A stretch of 5,923 bases of DNA from Actinomycetales bacterium (GCA_012514545.1 JAAZAC010000145.1:1-5923); one strand, 5' to 3'. Counted from the first letter of the stretch, positions 1 to 4,512 are shown. Numbers and translations are program-made. Notes: generated by a model from the letters alone, not told the origin.

Positions 1-252
1 CGCGCGAACCCCGAGGTGCGGGTCGCCGTCGGCGGCGGGCCGGCCCTGCCGTACCGGGCGGGCGTGATGCCCGACGACGAGCGCGCCCGCTGGTGGCCCG
101 TCATCACCGCCCGGCACCGCAACTACGCGCGGTACCAGCGGCGCACCGCGCGCGTGATCCCGCTCGTGGTGCTGGAGCCCGTCGCGGGCGCGGCGGTCGG
201 CGACGCCGGTCCCGACGCCGTCCCGGACGCCGCTCCCGGCGTCACCGGCTGA
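1..252 (+). CDS. F420H2-dependent nitro/quinone reductase-like protein (Ddn type), 3' part
   Basis: The frame is open from the first base to TGA at 250-252, giving 83 residues with the start outside the window. The visible part reads as the C-terminal half of a small split-barrel deazaflavin (F420)-dependent reductase. It has an 'ANPEVRVAVGG' strand, an acidic linker 'MPDDERARWWPVIT', then 'YARYQRRTARVIPLVVLEP'. That order (NP-x-V strand, R-x-x-WP helix, Y-x-x-YQ-x-x-T-x-R-x-IP-hydrophobic-V-LEP) is the usual end of the F420H2_quin_red family. These proteins reduce quinones, nitro compounds or other activated substrates with F420H2, in the cytosol or at the membrane face. About 20 Ala/Gly/Asp/Pro residues after LEP form a low-complexity tail beyond the normal end. 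The F420-binding N-terminal half is not visible, so substrate cannot be judged. The assignment rests on recalled family motifs, with no search run. An internal GTG at 16 is not needed as a start. Confidence 0.75.
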   Translation, partial: RANPEVRVAVGGGPALPYRAGVMPDDERARWWPVITARHRNYARYQRRTARVIPLVVLEPVAGAAVGDAGPDAVPDAAPGVTG

Positions 253-260
253 CCGGCGAC

Positions 261-277
261 GCGGGGCCGGGCCCCGC
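261..277 (+). terminator. GC-rich hairpin after the reductase gene
   Basis: A perfect inverted repeat, gcggggc / gccccgc with a 3-base loop (cgg), starts nine bases after the stop codon at 252. There is no T tract after it. It could be an actinobacterial-type U-less terminator separating this gene from the promoter at about 308, or it could be chance in such GC-rich DNA. Confidence 0.4.
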
Positions 278-307
278 CGGGCCTCCCCGCGCCGTCGGCG
301 GCGGGAC

Positions 308-313
308 TAGCGT
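308..313 (+). promoter_or_regulatory. -10 element of a probable leaderless promoter for the DUF4240 gene
   Basis: TAGCGT fits the actinobacterial TAnnnT hexamer and is followed by exactly six bases (tcgacc) and then ATG at 320. Transcription would therefore begin at or next to the A of the start codon. No Shine-Dalgarno-like sequence lies between 300 and 319, which agrees with a leaderless mRNA. No good -35 hexamer is visible 17-18 bases upstream, as is common in high-GC actinobacteria. Confidence 0.6.
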
Positions 314-319
314 TCGACC

Positions 320-853
320 ATGGACCTCAGCGAGCTCTGGGATCTCATCGAGACGGCCCGCGAGGAGGCCGACGACCCCGACGACGCCGACTCGGTCGCC
401 GCGGCCCTCACCCGGGCGCTGTCGGAGACGCGGCCCGAGACCATCGAGGAGTTCGACGAGGCGATCGGGCGCCTCGTCGCGGAGTCGTACCGGACCGACC
501 TGTGGGCGGCCGCGTACCTCATCAACGGGGGCGCGTCCGACGACGGCTTCGACTACTTCCGCGGCTGGCTCATCGCGCAGGGGCGCGACGTGTACGAGGC
601 CGCGGTCGCCGACCCCGACTCCCTCGCCGACGTGCCCGCCGTGCGGGCCGCCATCGCCGACGGCGAGGAGCTCGAGTGCGAGACGATGCTCGGCGTCGCG
701 TGGGACGCGTACGAGGCCGCCACCGGCGAGGAGCTGCCCGAGACCTCGGGCCGCGCGGCGCTGCCGCAGCTCGAGCCGATGTGGGACTTCGACGACGAGG
801 ACGAGATGCGCGTGCGCCTGCCCCGGTTGGCCGCGCTCGCCTACGACGCCTGA
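320..853 (+). CDS. DUF4240 domain-containing protein
   Basis: This is a 177-residue, strongly acidic, probably cytosolic protein. Residues 1-110 carry the DUF4240 pattern. A first helix 'LSELWDLIETARE' is followed by 'TIEEFDEAIGRLVAESYRTDLWAAAYLINGG', then the signature 'SDDGFDYFRGWLIAQGRDVYEAAVADPDSLAD'. The rest (111-177) is a less conserved acidic region with 'EPMWDFDDEDEMR' near the end. The family is widespread in actinobacteria and has no established biochemical function that I know of, so none is claimed. The ATG at 320 is chosen because the family begins right at this helix and the -10 box at 308-313 supports a leaderless message. The gene is convergent with the Trp-rich gene ending at 903. 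Its last codons and stop are the first copy of the 13-bp tandem repeat that fills the gap. Confidence 0.9.
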   Translation: MDLSELWDLIETAREEADDPDDADSVAAALTRALSETRPETIEEFDEAIGRLVAESYRTDLWAAAYLINGGASDDGFDYFRGWLIAQGRDVYEAAVADPDSLADVPAVRAAIADGEELECETMLGVAWDAYEAATGEELPETSGRAALPQLEPMWDFDDEDEMRVRLPRLAALAYDA

Positions 854-896
854 CGACGCCGCCTGACGACGACGCCTGACGACGACGCCTGACGAC
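845..896. repeat. 13-bp tandem repeat, four copies, between convergent genes
   Basis: The unit gacgcctgacgac occurs at 845-857, 858-870 (one mismatch, gcc for gac), 871-883 and 884-896, and its first four bases recur at 897. The first copy contains the end of the DUF4240 gene (stop TGA 851-853). Because 13 is one more than a multiple of 3, the TGAs at 851, 864, 877 and 890 cover all three forward frames. The array stops just before the stop codon of the opposing gene (minus strand, 905-903). It was most likely made by slippage duplication of the gene's last codons. Confidence 0.95.
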
Positions 897-902
897 GACG
901 CG

Positions 903-1382
903 TCAGCGGGCCCAGCCGTCGCGGCGGGTCCACACGAGCAGGGCCCCGGCGGCGTGCCCCGCGTCCCAGTCGTCCCAGCCGGCGGCGATGCCCTCGACGT
1001 GCGGGGGCAGGTCCGCCGGGTCGACGGCCTGCCGCACGAGGTCCGCGACGAGCTCCACCGCGCCGTCGTGCCCGGCGTCGGCCAGGCCGCGCAGCGCGGG
1101 GCCGGGCGGCGACCACACGCGCGCGGCGGTCCAGAGGACCTCGGCGTCGTCGGCGTCGAAGCGCGCGGTGCCGGTGAGGGCGAGGGCGACGGTCCCGCCG
1201 TCGTCGGGGTCGTCCTCGTCGAGCGCGCCCCACGAGGCGCCGGGCCCGAGGATCGCCGCCGGGTCCATGTCGAGCAGCCCGAACCAGAGCCCGCGCACGT
1301 CGTCGGGGATCGCGTGGCGGACCACGGACCACCACTGGGAGGCCACGCGGACGTCGGAGCTCCGGGCGGACCGGACGGGCAT
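903..1382 (-). CDS. Trp-rich protein of unknown function (159 aa)
   Basis: I do not recognise this protein. The start is ATG at 1382-1380 with GAAGGGA (minus strand of 1392-1398) nine bases upstream; in-frame codons further up run through low-complexity leader DNA and are not coding-like. It has 159 residues, ten of them Trp (W17, W18, W33, W51, W84, W90, W136, W139, W151, W157), no signal peptide and no membrane helix. A basic N-terminus is followed by 'ASQWWSVVRHAIPDDVRGLWFGLLDMDP', an acidic stretch 'DEDDPDDGG' (55-63), a predicted strand 'TVALALTGTARFD', helices around 78-90 and 106-120, and a C-terminal 'GWDDWDAGHAAGALLVWTRRDGW'. It is probably a small soluble alpha/beta protein. It is convergent with the DUF4240 gene. 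It has its own promoter-like leader, which shares its architecture with that of the membrane gene at 1549-1926, so the two may be co-regulated. Confidence 0.75.
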   Translation of the reverse strand: MPVRSARSSDVRVASQWWSVVRHAIPDDVRGLWFGLLDMDPAAILGPGASWGALDEDDPDDGGTVALALTGTARFDADDAEVLWTAARVWSPPGPALRGLADAGHDGAVELVADLVRQAVDPADLPPHVEGIAAGWDDWDAGHAAGALLVWTRRDGWAR

Positions 1383-1420
1383 CGGCGCGGCTCCCTTCGG
1401 GTGGGGCGGGGCGGTGGGCG

Positions 1421-1450
1421 GTTCGGGCGGTACGGGTTCGGGCGGTACGG
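1421..1450. repeat. 15-bp tandem duplication in the leader of the Trp-rich gene
   Basis: gttcgggcggtacgg occurs twice head to tail (1421-1435, 1436-1450). It lies in the 5' leader of the minus-strand gene starting at 1382, whose transcript is markedly C-rich here: of 1399-1460, 38 of 62 plus-strand bases are G and 11 are C. The length is a multiple of 3, but no translated upstream frame is supported. Confidence 0.9.
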
Positions 1451-1459
1451 GTCGGTCTG

Positions 1460-1472
1460 GGCCGGATCGGCC
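1460..1472 (-). promoter_or_regulatory. Inverted repeat just downstream of the minus-strand -10 box
   Basis: GGCCG-GAT-CGGCC is a perfect 5-bp-arm dyad. On the minus strand, with one base of flank, it reads CGGCCGATCCGGCC and starts 12 bases after the GATACT hexamer, so it would lie at the very start of the transcript. An almost identical element (CGGCCGACCGGCC) lies 11 bases after the GATACT before the gene at 1549-1926. It is a candidate operator or 5' RNA stem. GGCC-rich palindromes are frequent in such DNA, so only the matched position gives weight. Confidence 0.4.
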
Positions 1473-1485
1473 GGGTGCAAGCGGA

Positions 1486-1491
1486 AGTATC
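1486..1491 (-). promoter_or_regulatory. Putative -10 box (GATACT) for the Trp-rich gene
   Basis: The minus strand reads CACGGGT then GATACT, a plausible -10 hexamer in an otherwise A/T-poor region. Transcription would begin near 1479, leaving a leader of roughly 95 nt before the ATG at 1382. No convincing -35 is seen. The same hexamer, preceded by CGTGGGC, occurs before the gene at 1549-1926. Confidence 0.45.
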
Positions 1492-1548
1492 ACCCGTGTC
1501 CCGGCCGCGGCCCCACACGCCACGGCGGATTTCGCCCGCTCGGCGCGC

Positions 1549-1926
1549 TCAGGCGTCGTCGCGGTCGCGCGTGCGGGCCGCCCGGGCCGCGCGGGCCGCC
1601 CGCGCCCGGTACCACCGCGGCAGGAGCCGGTGCGGCATGGGGAGGGCGAGCATCCCCCACAGCGCGAGCACGAGCCCGACCAGCGCGGGCGCCGCGAACC
1701 ACAGCTTCCAGCGCTCGCCGCCGAGCGGCGCGAGCGCGGGGTCGTAGGTGAGCAGGGGCCACGCGGAGAGCAGCCCGAGCGCGATCCCCGGGAACACCGC
1801 CAGTGCGGCCCGGCGGTGCACCTCGTCGCCCGTCCACCAGCGGTCCCGCCCGGGCCGCGGCGCCGTCCGCCACCACAGGCACGCGGCGAGCAGCGCGACG
1901 CCGGCGAACGAGAGGGCGAGCTCCAT
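1549..1926 (-). CDS. Small three-helix membrane protein, unknown function
   Basis: I do not recognise a family. ATG at 1926-1924 is preceded by GGGAG four bases upstream (minus strand of 1931-1935). The 125-residue product has three hydrophobic segments: about 2-19 ('LALSFAGVALLAACLWW'), 41-61 ('ALAVFPGIALGLLSAWPLLTY') and 74-97 ('KLWFAAPALVGLVLALWGMLALPM'). A basic loop follows helix 1 ('RTAPRPGRDRWW', 20-31) and a very basic, Ala/Arg-repetitive tail (100-122) ends the protein, so both should face the cytoplasm. The tail's ARA-ARA-ARA pattern reflects short GC repeats in the DNA. It lies upstream of the Trp-rich gene on the same strand, but that gene has its own promoter-like leader. It is divergent from the gene at 2167. 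In-frame upstream codons are antisense to that gene and are not used. Confidence 0.8.
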   Translation of the reverse strand: MELALSFAGVALLAACLWWRTAPRPGRDRWWTGDEVHRRAALAVFPGIALGLLSAWPLLTYDPALAPLGGERWKLWFAAPALVGLVLALWGMLALPMPHRLLPRWYRARAARAARAARTRDRDDA

Positions 1927-1954
1927 GGCGCTCCCGGGGTCGGTGGTGGTCGGT

Positions 1955-1982
1955 CCTGTGCGGGCGGCCCTGTGCGGGCGGG
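1955..1982. repeat. 14-bp tandem duplication in the leader of the membrane gene
   Basis: cctgtgcgggcgg(c/g) occurs at 1955-1968 and 1969-1982. An 8-bp duplication ggtcggcc follows immediately (1981-1988, 1989-1996). On the transcribed minus strand the unit is C-rich and contains CCGCCCGCA, close to the CCGCCCGAA of the 15-bp duplication in the leader of the gene at 903-1382. Confidence 0.85.
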
Positions 1983-1983
1983 T

Positions 1984-1997
1984 CGGCCGGTCGGCCG
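1984..1997 (-). promoter_or_regulatory. Inverted repeat CGGCCG-N2-CGGCCG after the -10 box
   Basis: cggccg gt cggccg starts 11 bases downstream (minus direction) of the GATACT at 2009-2014. It matches the 1460-1473 element except for one inserted base. It is a candidate operator or leader stem for the membrane gene at 1549-1926. Function is inferred from position only. Confidence 0.4.
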
Positions 1998-2008
1998 TGC
2001 GCAGTCGC

Positions 2009-2014
2009 AGTATC
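2009..2014 (-). promoter_or_regulatory. Putative -10 box (GATACT) for the small membrane protein gene
   Basis: The minus strand reads CGTGGGC-GATACT. Transcription would begin near 2002, giving a leader of about 75 nt to the ATG at 1926. A TTGCCG lies upstream at a 21-base spacing, which is too long for a normal -35, so the promoter rests mainly on the hexamer and its twin at 1486-1491. Confidence 0.45.
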
Positions 2015-2154
2015 GCCCACGGCCACCCGTCCCCACGGCAAGGCGGGCCGGCGAGCCCGCGGCAGGGCGGGACGTGACCCCGCGCCGCGCGCGGTCCCGT
2101 CGCCTGCGGGCCCGCGAGGGACCTCGGCCTCACGCGCCGCCCCCCGGCGCCGGG

Positions 2155-2160
2155 TTCGAT
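2155..2160 (+). promoter_or_regulatory. Weak -10-like hexamer next to the start of the 358-aa gene
   Basis: TTCGAT is followed by six bases and the ATG at 2167, the same geometry as the leaderless promoter at 308. It lacks the usual A at position 2. No good Shine-Dalgarno sequence precedes the ATG, so a leaderless message is possible but unproven. Confidence 0.25.
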
Positions 2161-2166
2161 GGCGGC

Positions 2167-3243
2167 ATGCCCACCGCACCCCGCCCGGCGTCGTCGGGCC
2201 CGACGGCGTCCTGCCCGCTCACCCTGTCGGCGGACGCCTTCGCCGCCATGCTCAACCTCGAGCTCGCCGACCACCCCGTCTACGACGGCCTCGAGCTGCA
2301 GTGGTTCGACGACCCGGACCACGGCACGGGCATGCTCGCGTTCCTCTCCCGCCGCGGCGACGGGGTCGTCGACTACTACGTCGACCCCGCGCTGCGCCTC
2401 GACCGCGCCGGCTACCACATCGGCGGCGGCACGGGCGCCTGGACGGAGACGACGTTCGAGGTCGCCCGCCTGCGCGTGGTGCCCGACGGCGTGGACGCCG
2501 AGGTGCGCTTCACCGACGTCGACGGGCGCCGCGTCCACGTCCGGGTCGACGACCGCGACGGCGAGCCCCGCCGTCGGGGGGCGCTGCTCGCACCGGTGAG
2601 CAGCGCGATCGAGGAGCCGACGTCGCTCATGGTCGTGTGGATGCCGTCGTTCGACCTCGTGCGCGCCACGCGCCGCCCGCCGCTCGTGCGGATCGACGGC
2701 GAGGACGCGGCGACCGGGCGGCTGCCCGGGCAGCGGCTGCACCGTCGCCACCTCGTCAAGTACGCGGCGCCCGTGGTGTCCGTGCTGGTGGGCCGGGACG
2801 CCGATGTCGGGGTCGGGCCCGCCGGCGTCGCCCCCGGCCCGGACGGGGTCGCCGTCGTCGAGGCGGGCGGGTGCGTCGCGCGGGTGGAGCTCACCCCGCC
2901 GTGGCCCGACGTCGTCGCCCTCGCCCCGGGGGACGCGCGCGAGGGCGCGTGGCGACTCCTCGTGGACGACGGCGTCGTGACGGGCGGGAGCTGGTTCGTG
3001 CGGCGCGCGGACGGCCGGGCCGAGCTGGGCGTGGACGTCACGGAGCGCTGGCGGCCGCGCGGGCTCACCGGGCTCACGCGCCTGGTGACGACGATCCTGC
3101 CGGTGTTCCGGACCTGGCCGACCACGTACCGCTGGCGCGGGGAGGCGGTGCTCGACGGCGCGCCGCGCGTCGAGGGCCGGTGGGAGCGGCTCGCGTCGCG
3201 CGGCGGCGAGGTGTACCGGCGAATGACCCGCTCGCGGGCCTGA
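2167..3243 (+). CDS. Hypothetical beta-rich protein (358 aa), unknown function
   Basis: I do not recognise this protein. The frame from ATG 2167 has strongly GC-biased third positions throughout and ends with TGA 3241-3243. There is no signal peptide, Cys motif or membrane helix, so it is probably cytosolic. Residues 20-60 ('LTLSADAFAAMLNLELADHPVYDGLELQWFDDPDHGTGMLAFLSR') look like a conserved domain start. A run of predicted beta strands follows to about 180, with a charged loop 'DDRDGEPRRRG' at 128-138. Then come 'GQRLHRRHLVKYAAPVVSVLVG' (188-209) and a second strand-rich half ending 'WRPRGLTGLTRLVTTILPVFRTWPTTYRWRGEAVLDG' (295-331). Two strand-rich halves and many Trp/Tyr would suit a lipocalin-like or other beta-barrel ligand-binding protein; that is only a guess. 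The first ~18 residues are Pro/Ser-rich, and ATG 2248 (residue 28) is an alternative start. It is divergent from the membrane gene at 1549-1926. Confidence 0.8.
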   Translation: MPTAPRPASSGPTASCPLTLSADAFAAMLNLELADHPVYDGLELQWFDDPDHGTGMLAFLSRRGDGVVDYYVDPALRLDRAGYHIGGGTGAWTETTFEVARLRVVPDGVDAEVRFTDVDGRRVHVRVDDRDGEPRRRGALLAPVSSAIEEPTSLMVVWMPSFDLVRATRRPPLVRIDGEDAATGRLPGQRLHRRHLVKYAAPVVSVLVGRDADVGVGPAGVAPGPDGVAVVEAGGCVARVELTPPWPDVVALAPGDAREGAWRLLVDDGVVTGGSWFVRRADGRAELGVDVTERWRPRGLTGLTRLVTTILPVFRTWPTTYRWRGEAVLDGAPRVEGRWERLASRGGEVYRRMTRSRA

Positions 3244-3265
3244 GGGCACGAGGTCACGGGAGGCG

Positions 3266-3282
3266 CGCCCGGGCCGCGGGCG
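3266..3282 (+). terminator. Small GC hairpin between the 358-aa gene and the LexA-box gene
   Basis: cgcccg / cgggcg form a 6-bp stem with loop ggccg, 22 bases after the stop at 3243 and just before the -10 box at 3287. No T tract follows. It may end transcription from upstream and insulate the SOS-type promoter; support is weak. Confidence 0.3.
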
Positions 3283-3286
3283 GCGC

Positions 3287-3292
3287 TATGCT
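3287..3292 (+). promoter_or_regulatory. -10 box (TATGCT) of the LexA-controlled promoter
   Basis: TATGCT fits TAnnnT well and stands out in GC-rich surroundings. Transcription would begin near 3299, inside the adjoining LexA palindrome, leaving a leader of about 20 nt that includes the ribosome binding site AAGGAG (3309-3314) and ATG at 3320. No clear -35 hexamer is seen at 17 bases upstream. Confidence 0.65.
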
Positions 3293-3310
3293 TTCGAACG
3301 GACGTTCGAA
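3293..3310. promoter_or_regulatory. LexA (SOS) operator, perfect 18-bp palindrome
   Basis: TTCGAACG-GA-CGTTCGAA is a perfect dyad with 8-bp arms and a 2-bp centre. It contains CGAAC-G-N2-C-GTTCG, an exact fit to the Gram-positive LexA box CGAACRNNYGTTCG and to the mycobacterial form TCGAAC-N4-GTTCGA (established motifs, recalled). It directly abuts the -10 box (3287-3292), covers the expected transcription start and overlaps the first two bases of AAGGAG. Bound LexA would therefore block RNA polymerase, and cleavage after DNA damage would release it. A TetR-family operator is the main alternative, but the base-by-base match to the LexA consensus makes that less likely. Confidence 0.82.
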
Positions 3311-3319
3311 GGAGTCGCG

Positions 3320-3601
3320 ATGCCCCGGGCCACCTCCCGCGTCGTCGTGAACGCGGAGCGGCCGGCGACGGTGCCGGTCAAGCCGATGGGCAGCGTGCCC
3401 GTCATCGTGCACGTCGTGTGGTCCGACGGCGCGGAGGAGTGGCGGCCGGCGCGCGCGATCCGGTGGACGTCGACGCACGTCATGGTCGGCTGGCCCGAGG
3501 GCGACGGCCGCGCCGAGCGGCACGACGAGCGCTGGGAGTGGCTGCGCGCGCAGGACGTCATGCGGTCGGTGCGCTGGCTGGTTCCTCCGCAGCGGGCGTG
3601 A
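3320..3601 (+). CDS. Small Trp-rich protein under LexA-box control, unknown function
   Basis: ATG 3320 has AAGGAG (3309-3314) five bases upstream, so the start is firm. The 93-residue product is not one I recognise. It has a basic, flexible N-terminus (1-22, 'MPRATSRVVVNAERPATVPVKP') and then a compact strand-rich domain: 'VPVIVHVVWSDGAEEWRPARAIRWTSTHVMVGW' (26-58), an acidic/basic loop 'PEGDGRAERHDER' (59-71) and 'WEWLRAQDVMRSVRWLVPP' (72-90). Seven Trp (34, 41, 49, 58, 72, 74, 86) and short strands suggest a small SH3- or Tudor-like barrel. With its net charge and SOS control, this would suit binding to nucleic acid or to a repair protein (inference). It has no membrane segment and no catalytic motif. 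Its 3' end overlaps the opposing Pr6Pr gene by 44 bp (3558-3601). The operator at 3293-3310 predicts repression by LexA and induction by DNA damage. Confidence 0.87.
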   Translation: MPRATSRVVVNAERPATVPVKPMGSVPVIVHVVWSDGAEEWRPARAIRWTSTHVMVGWPEGDGRAERHDERWEWLRAQDVMRSVRWLVPPQRA

Positions 3602-4256
3602 CCTCGTCCGCGCCCGCGCTGCCCACGAGGGCGCGCGGCGGCAGGGCGCGGTCGATCGCCACGAGCACCAGGCCCAGCACGAGGAACGCGACCGAGTAGA
3701 TGGCGATGTTGACGAGCAGCCCGCCCCAGCCGAGCTCGCCGAGGTCGACGAACGGGTACGGGTAGTGCGGCGTGGCGAGGATCTCCGCGCGGATCAGCGC
3801 GAACACCGCGTACGCGTAGAGGTAGCTCAGCCACGCGACGGCGTGCCGCCAGCGCAGGCGGCGGTGGGCGTCGCACAGCAGGAAGTCGACGACCGCGCAG
3901 ACCGGCGTGATCTGGTGCTCGATCTGCGCGCTGGTCAGCCCGAGGAACGTGGCCGGCAGCGTCGGGTCGGGCGGGTCGAGCACGAAGTGCGCGACGAGGC
4001 CCGTGATCGCGAGGAACAGCGTGACCGCGCCCTTGAACCAGGCGGGCGGCTGGGCGATCCGCCACCGCTCGGGCAGGAGGCCGCCCTGCCGCAGCGACGC
4101 GAGCGCGCCCCAGACCATGACGACCGCGAGCATGAGGCCCGACTGGTTGGTGAAGTACACGAGGCCGTCGAGGTCGCCCTCGAGCCAGATCTCGTGCGTC
4201 GCGATGAGCGCGAGCAGGGCGACGGCGAGGCGGAACACGGCGACGACGACGTTCAC
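3558..4256 (-). CDS. Pr6Pr family six-helix membrane protein
   Basis: This is a 232-residue integral membrane protein. The start is GTG 4256-4254 with GGGAGG (minus strand of 4264-4269) seven bases upstream; the frame stays open to an ATG at 4382, but those 42 residues are Pro/Arg/Ala-rich and not hydrophobic, so the shorter start is preferred. Hydrophobic segments lie at about 3-23, 34-55, 76-94, 113-128, 138-158 and 178-201. Family marks are 'VYFTNQSGLMLAVV' (33-46), 'AITGLVAHFVLDPP' (83-96), 'IEHQITPVCAVVDFLLCD' (112-129) and 'ATPHYPYPFVDLGELGWGGLLVNI' (161-184), all in the positions usual for Pr6Pr proteins (related to the FAR-17a/AIG1-like fold). In that distant eukaryotic relative, hydrolysis of fatty-acid esters has been reported; I know of no proven bacterial role. 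A hydrophilic Ala/Glu/Pro tail (205-232) is encoded in the 44-bp overlap with the LexA-box gene and just beyond. Confidence 0.88.
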   Translation of the reverse strand: MNVVVAVFRLAVALLALIATHEIWLEGDLDGLVYFTNQSGLMLAVVMVWGALASLRQGGLLPERWRIAQPPAWFKGAVTLFLAITGLVAHFVLDPPDPTLPATFLGLTSAQIEHQITPVCAVVDFLLCDAHRRLRWRHAVAWLSYLYAYAVFALIRAEILATPHYPYPFVDLGELGWGGLLVNIAIYSVAFLVLGLVLVAIDRALPPRALVGSAGADEVTPAAEEPASAPTA

Positions 4257-4293
4257 GGCTGTCCTCCCGGGGGCGCGGCGCTGCGTGGCGGAC

Positions 4294-4299
4294 AGAGTA
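4294..4299 (-). promoter_or_regulatory. Putative -10 box (TACTCT) for the Pr6Pr gene
   Basis: The minus strand reads GC-TACTCT-GTCC, a TAnnnT match about 38 bases upstream of the GTG start, giving a leader of about 30 nt that contains the GGGAGG site. No good -35 is visible. Confidence 0.45.
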
Positions 4300-4389
4300 G
4301 CGGCGGCCCGCGGCCGCGCCGAGCCCCGGGCCGAGCGTCGGATGAGCCCCGGGGCGGGCGCCGGGGGGCCCGGATGGGGCAACGGAAGA

Positions 4390-4406
4390 GGTCACGAAGC
4401 GGTCAC
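4390..4406. promoter_or_regulatory. GGTCAC direct repeat with 11-bp period
   Basis: GGTCAC occurs at 4390-4395 and 4401-4406 (GGTCACGAAGCGGTCAC), with a related GGTGAC at 4423-4428. Two half-sites one helical turn apart in tandem are typical of OmpR-family response regulators in actinobacteria (MtrA, GlnR and PhoP boxes have this layout). Which regulator, if any, cannot be told from the sequence. It sits in the 298-bp gap between the divergent genes starting at 4256 (-) and 4555 (+), so it could serve either. Confidence 0.4.
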
Positions 4407-4448
4407 GGCTGGGCATCAGTCCGGTGACGAGTGCCAGCGAAACGCCCG

Positions 4449-4512
4449 CTGAGGACGTCTACAGGGCAAGAGGCGCGTCGCCGACCGGCCGTCGGCGCGC
4501 GCGATGCCTCAG
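4449..4512 (+). ncRNA. Structured leader element upstream of the four-helix membrane gene
   Basis: An inner stem pairs 4473-4477 and 4479-4485 with 4491-4497 and 4498-4502: 12 bp with one bulged T at 4478 and a 5-base loop (cggcc). It is enclosed by a second stem, CTGAGG (4449-4454) with CCTCAG (4507-4512). The 5' side between the stems holds 18 unpaired bases including 'acagggcaag', the 3' side only four. This lopsided two-stem shape ends 42 bases before the GTG at 4555. It may be a regulatory 5' UTR, but I could not match it to a known riboswitch class, and it could equally be a GC-rich fold of no function. Confidence 0.35.

Noticed and set aside
903..3249. Very long open frames on both strands (903-2036 -, 988-3243 +, 1549-3249 -, 1803-3350 +)
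   Set aside because: They are products of extreme GC content, where stop codons are rare. Upstream parts read as Pro/Arg/Gly/Ala-rich low complexity, run antisense to better genes, or cross clear promoter/leader DNA. Only their ends (903-1382, 1549-1926, 2167-3243) have protein-like composition and sensible starts.
4321..4353. Direct repeat gagccccggg at 4321-4330 and 4344-4353
   Set aside because: A 10-bp G/C-only match in DNA of this composition is expected by chance and has no link to a promoter or gene end.
4256..4382. Extended start of the Pr6Pr gene at ATG 4382
   Set aside because: The extra 42 residues are Pro/Arg/Ala-rich, cover the -10 box at 4294-4299, and lack a ribosome binding site. 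GTG 4256 has GGGAGG at seven bases and begins right at the first membrane helix.
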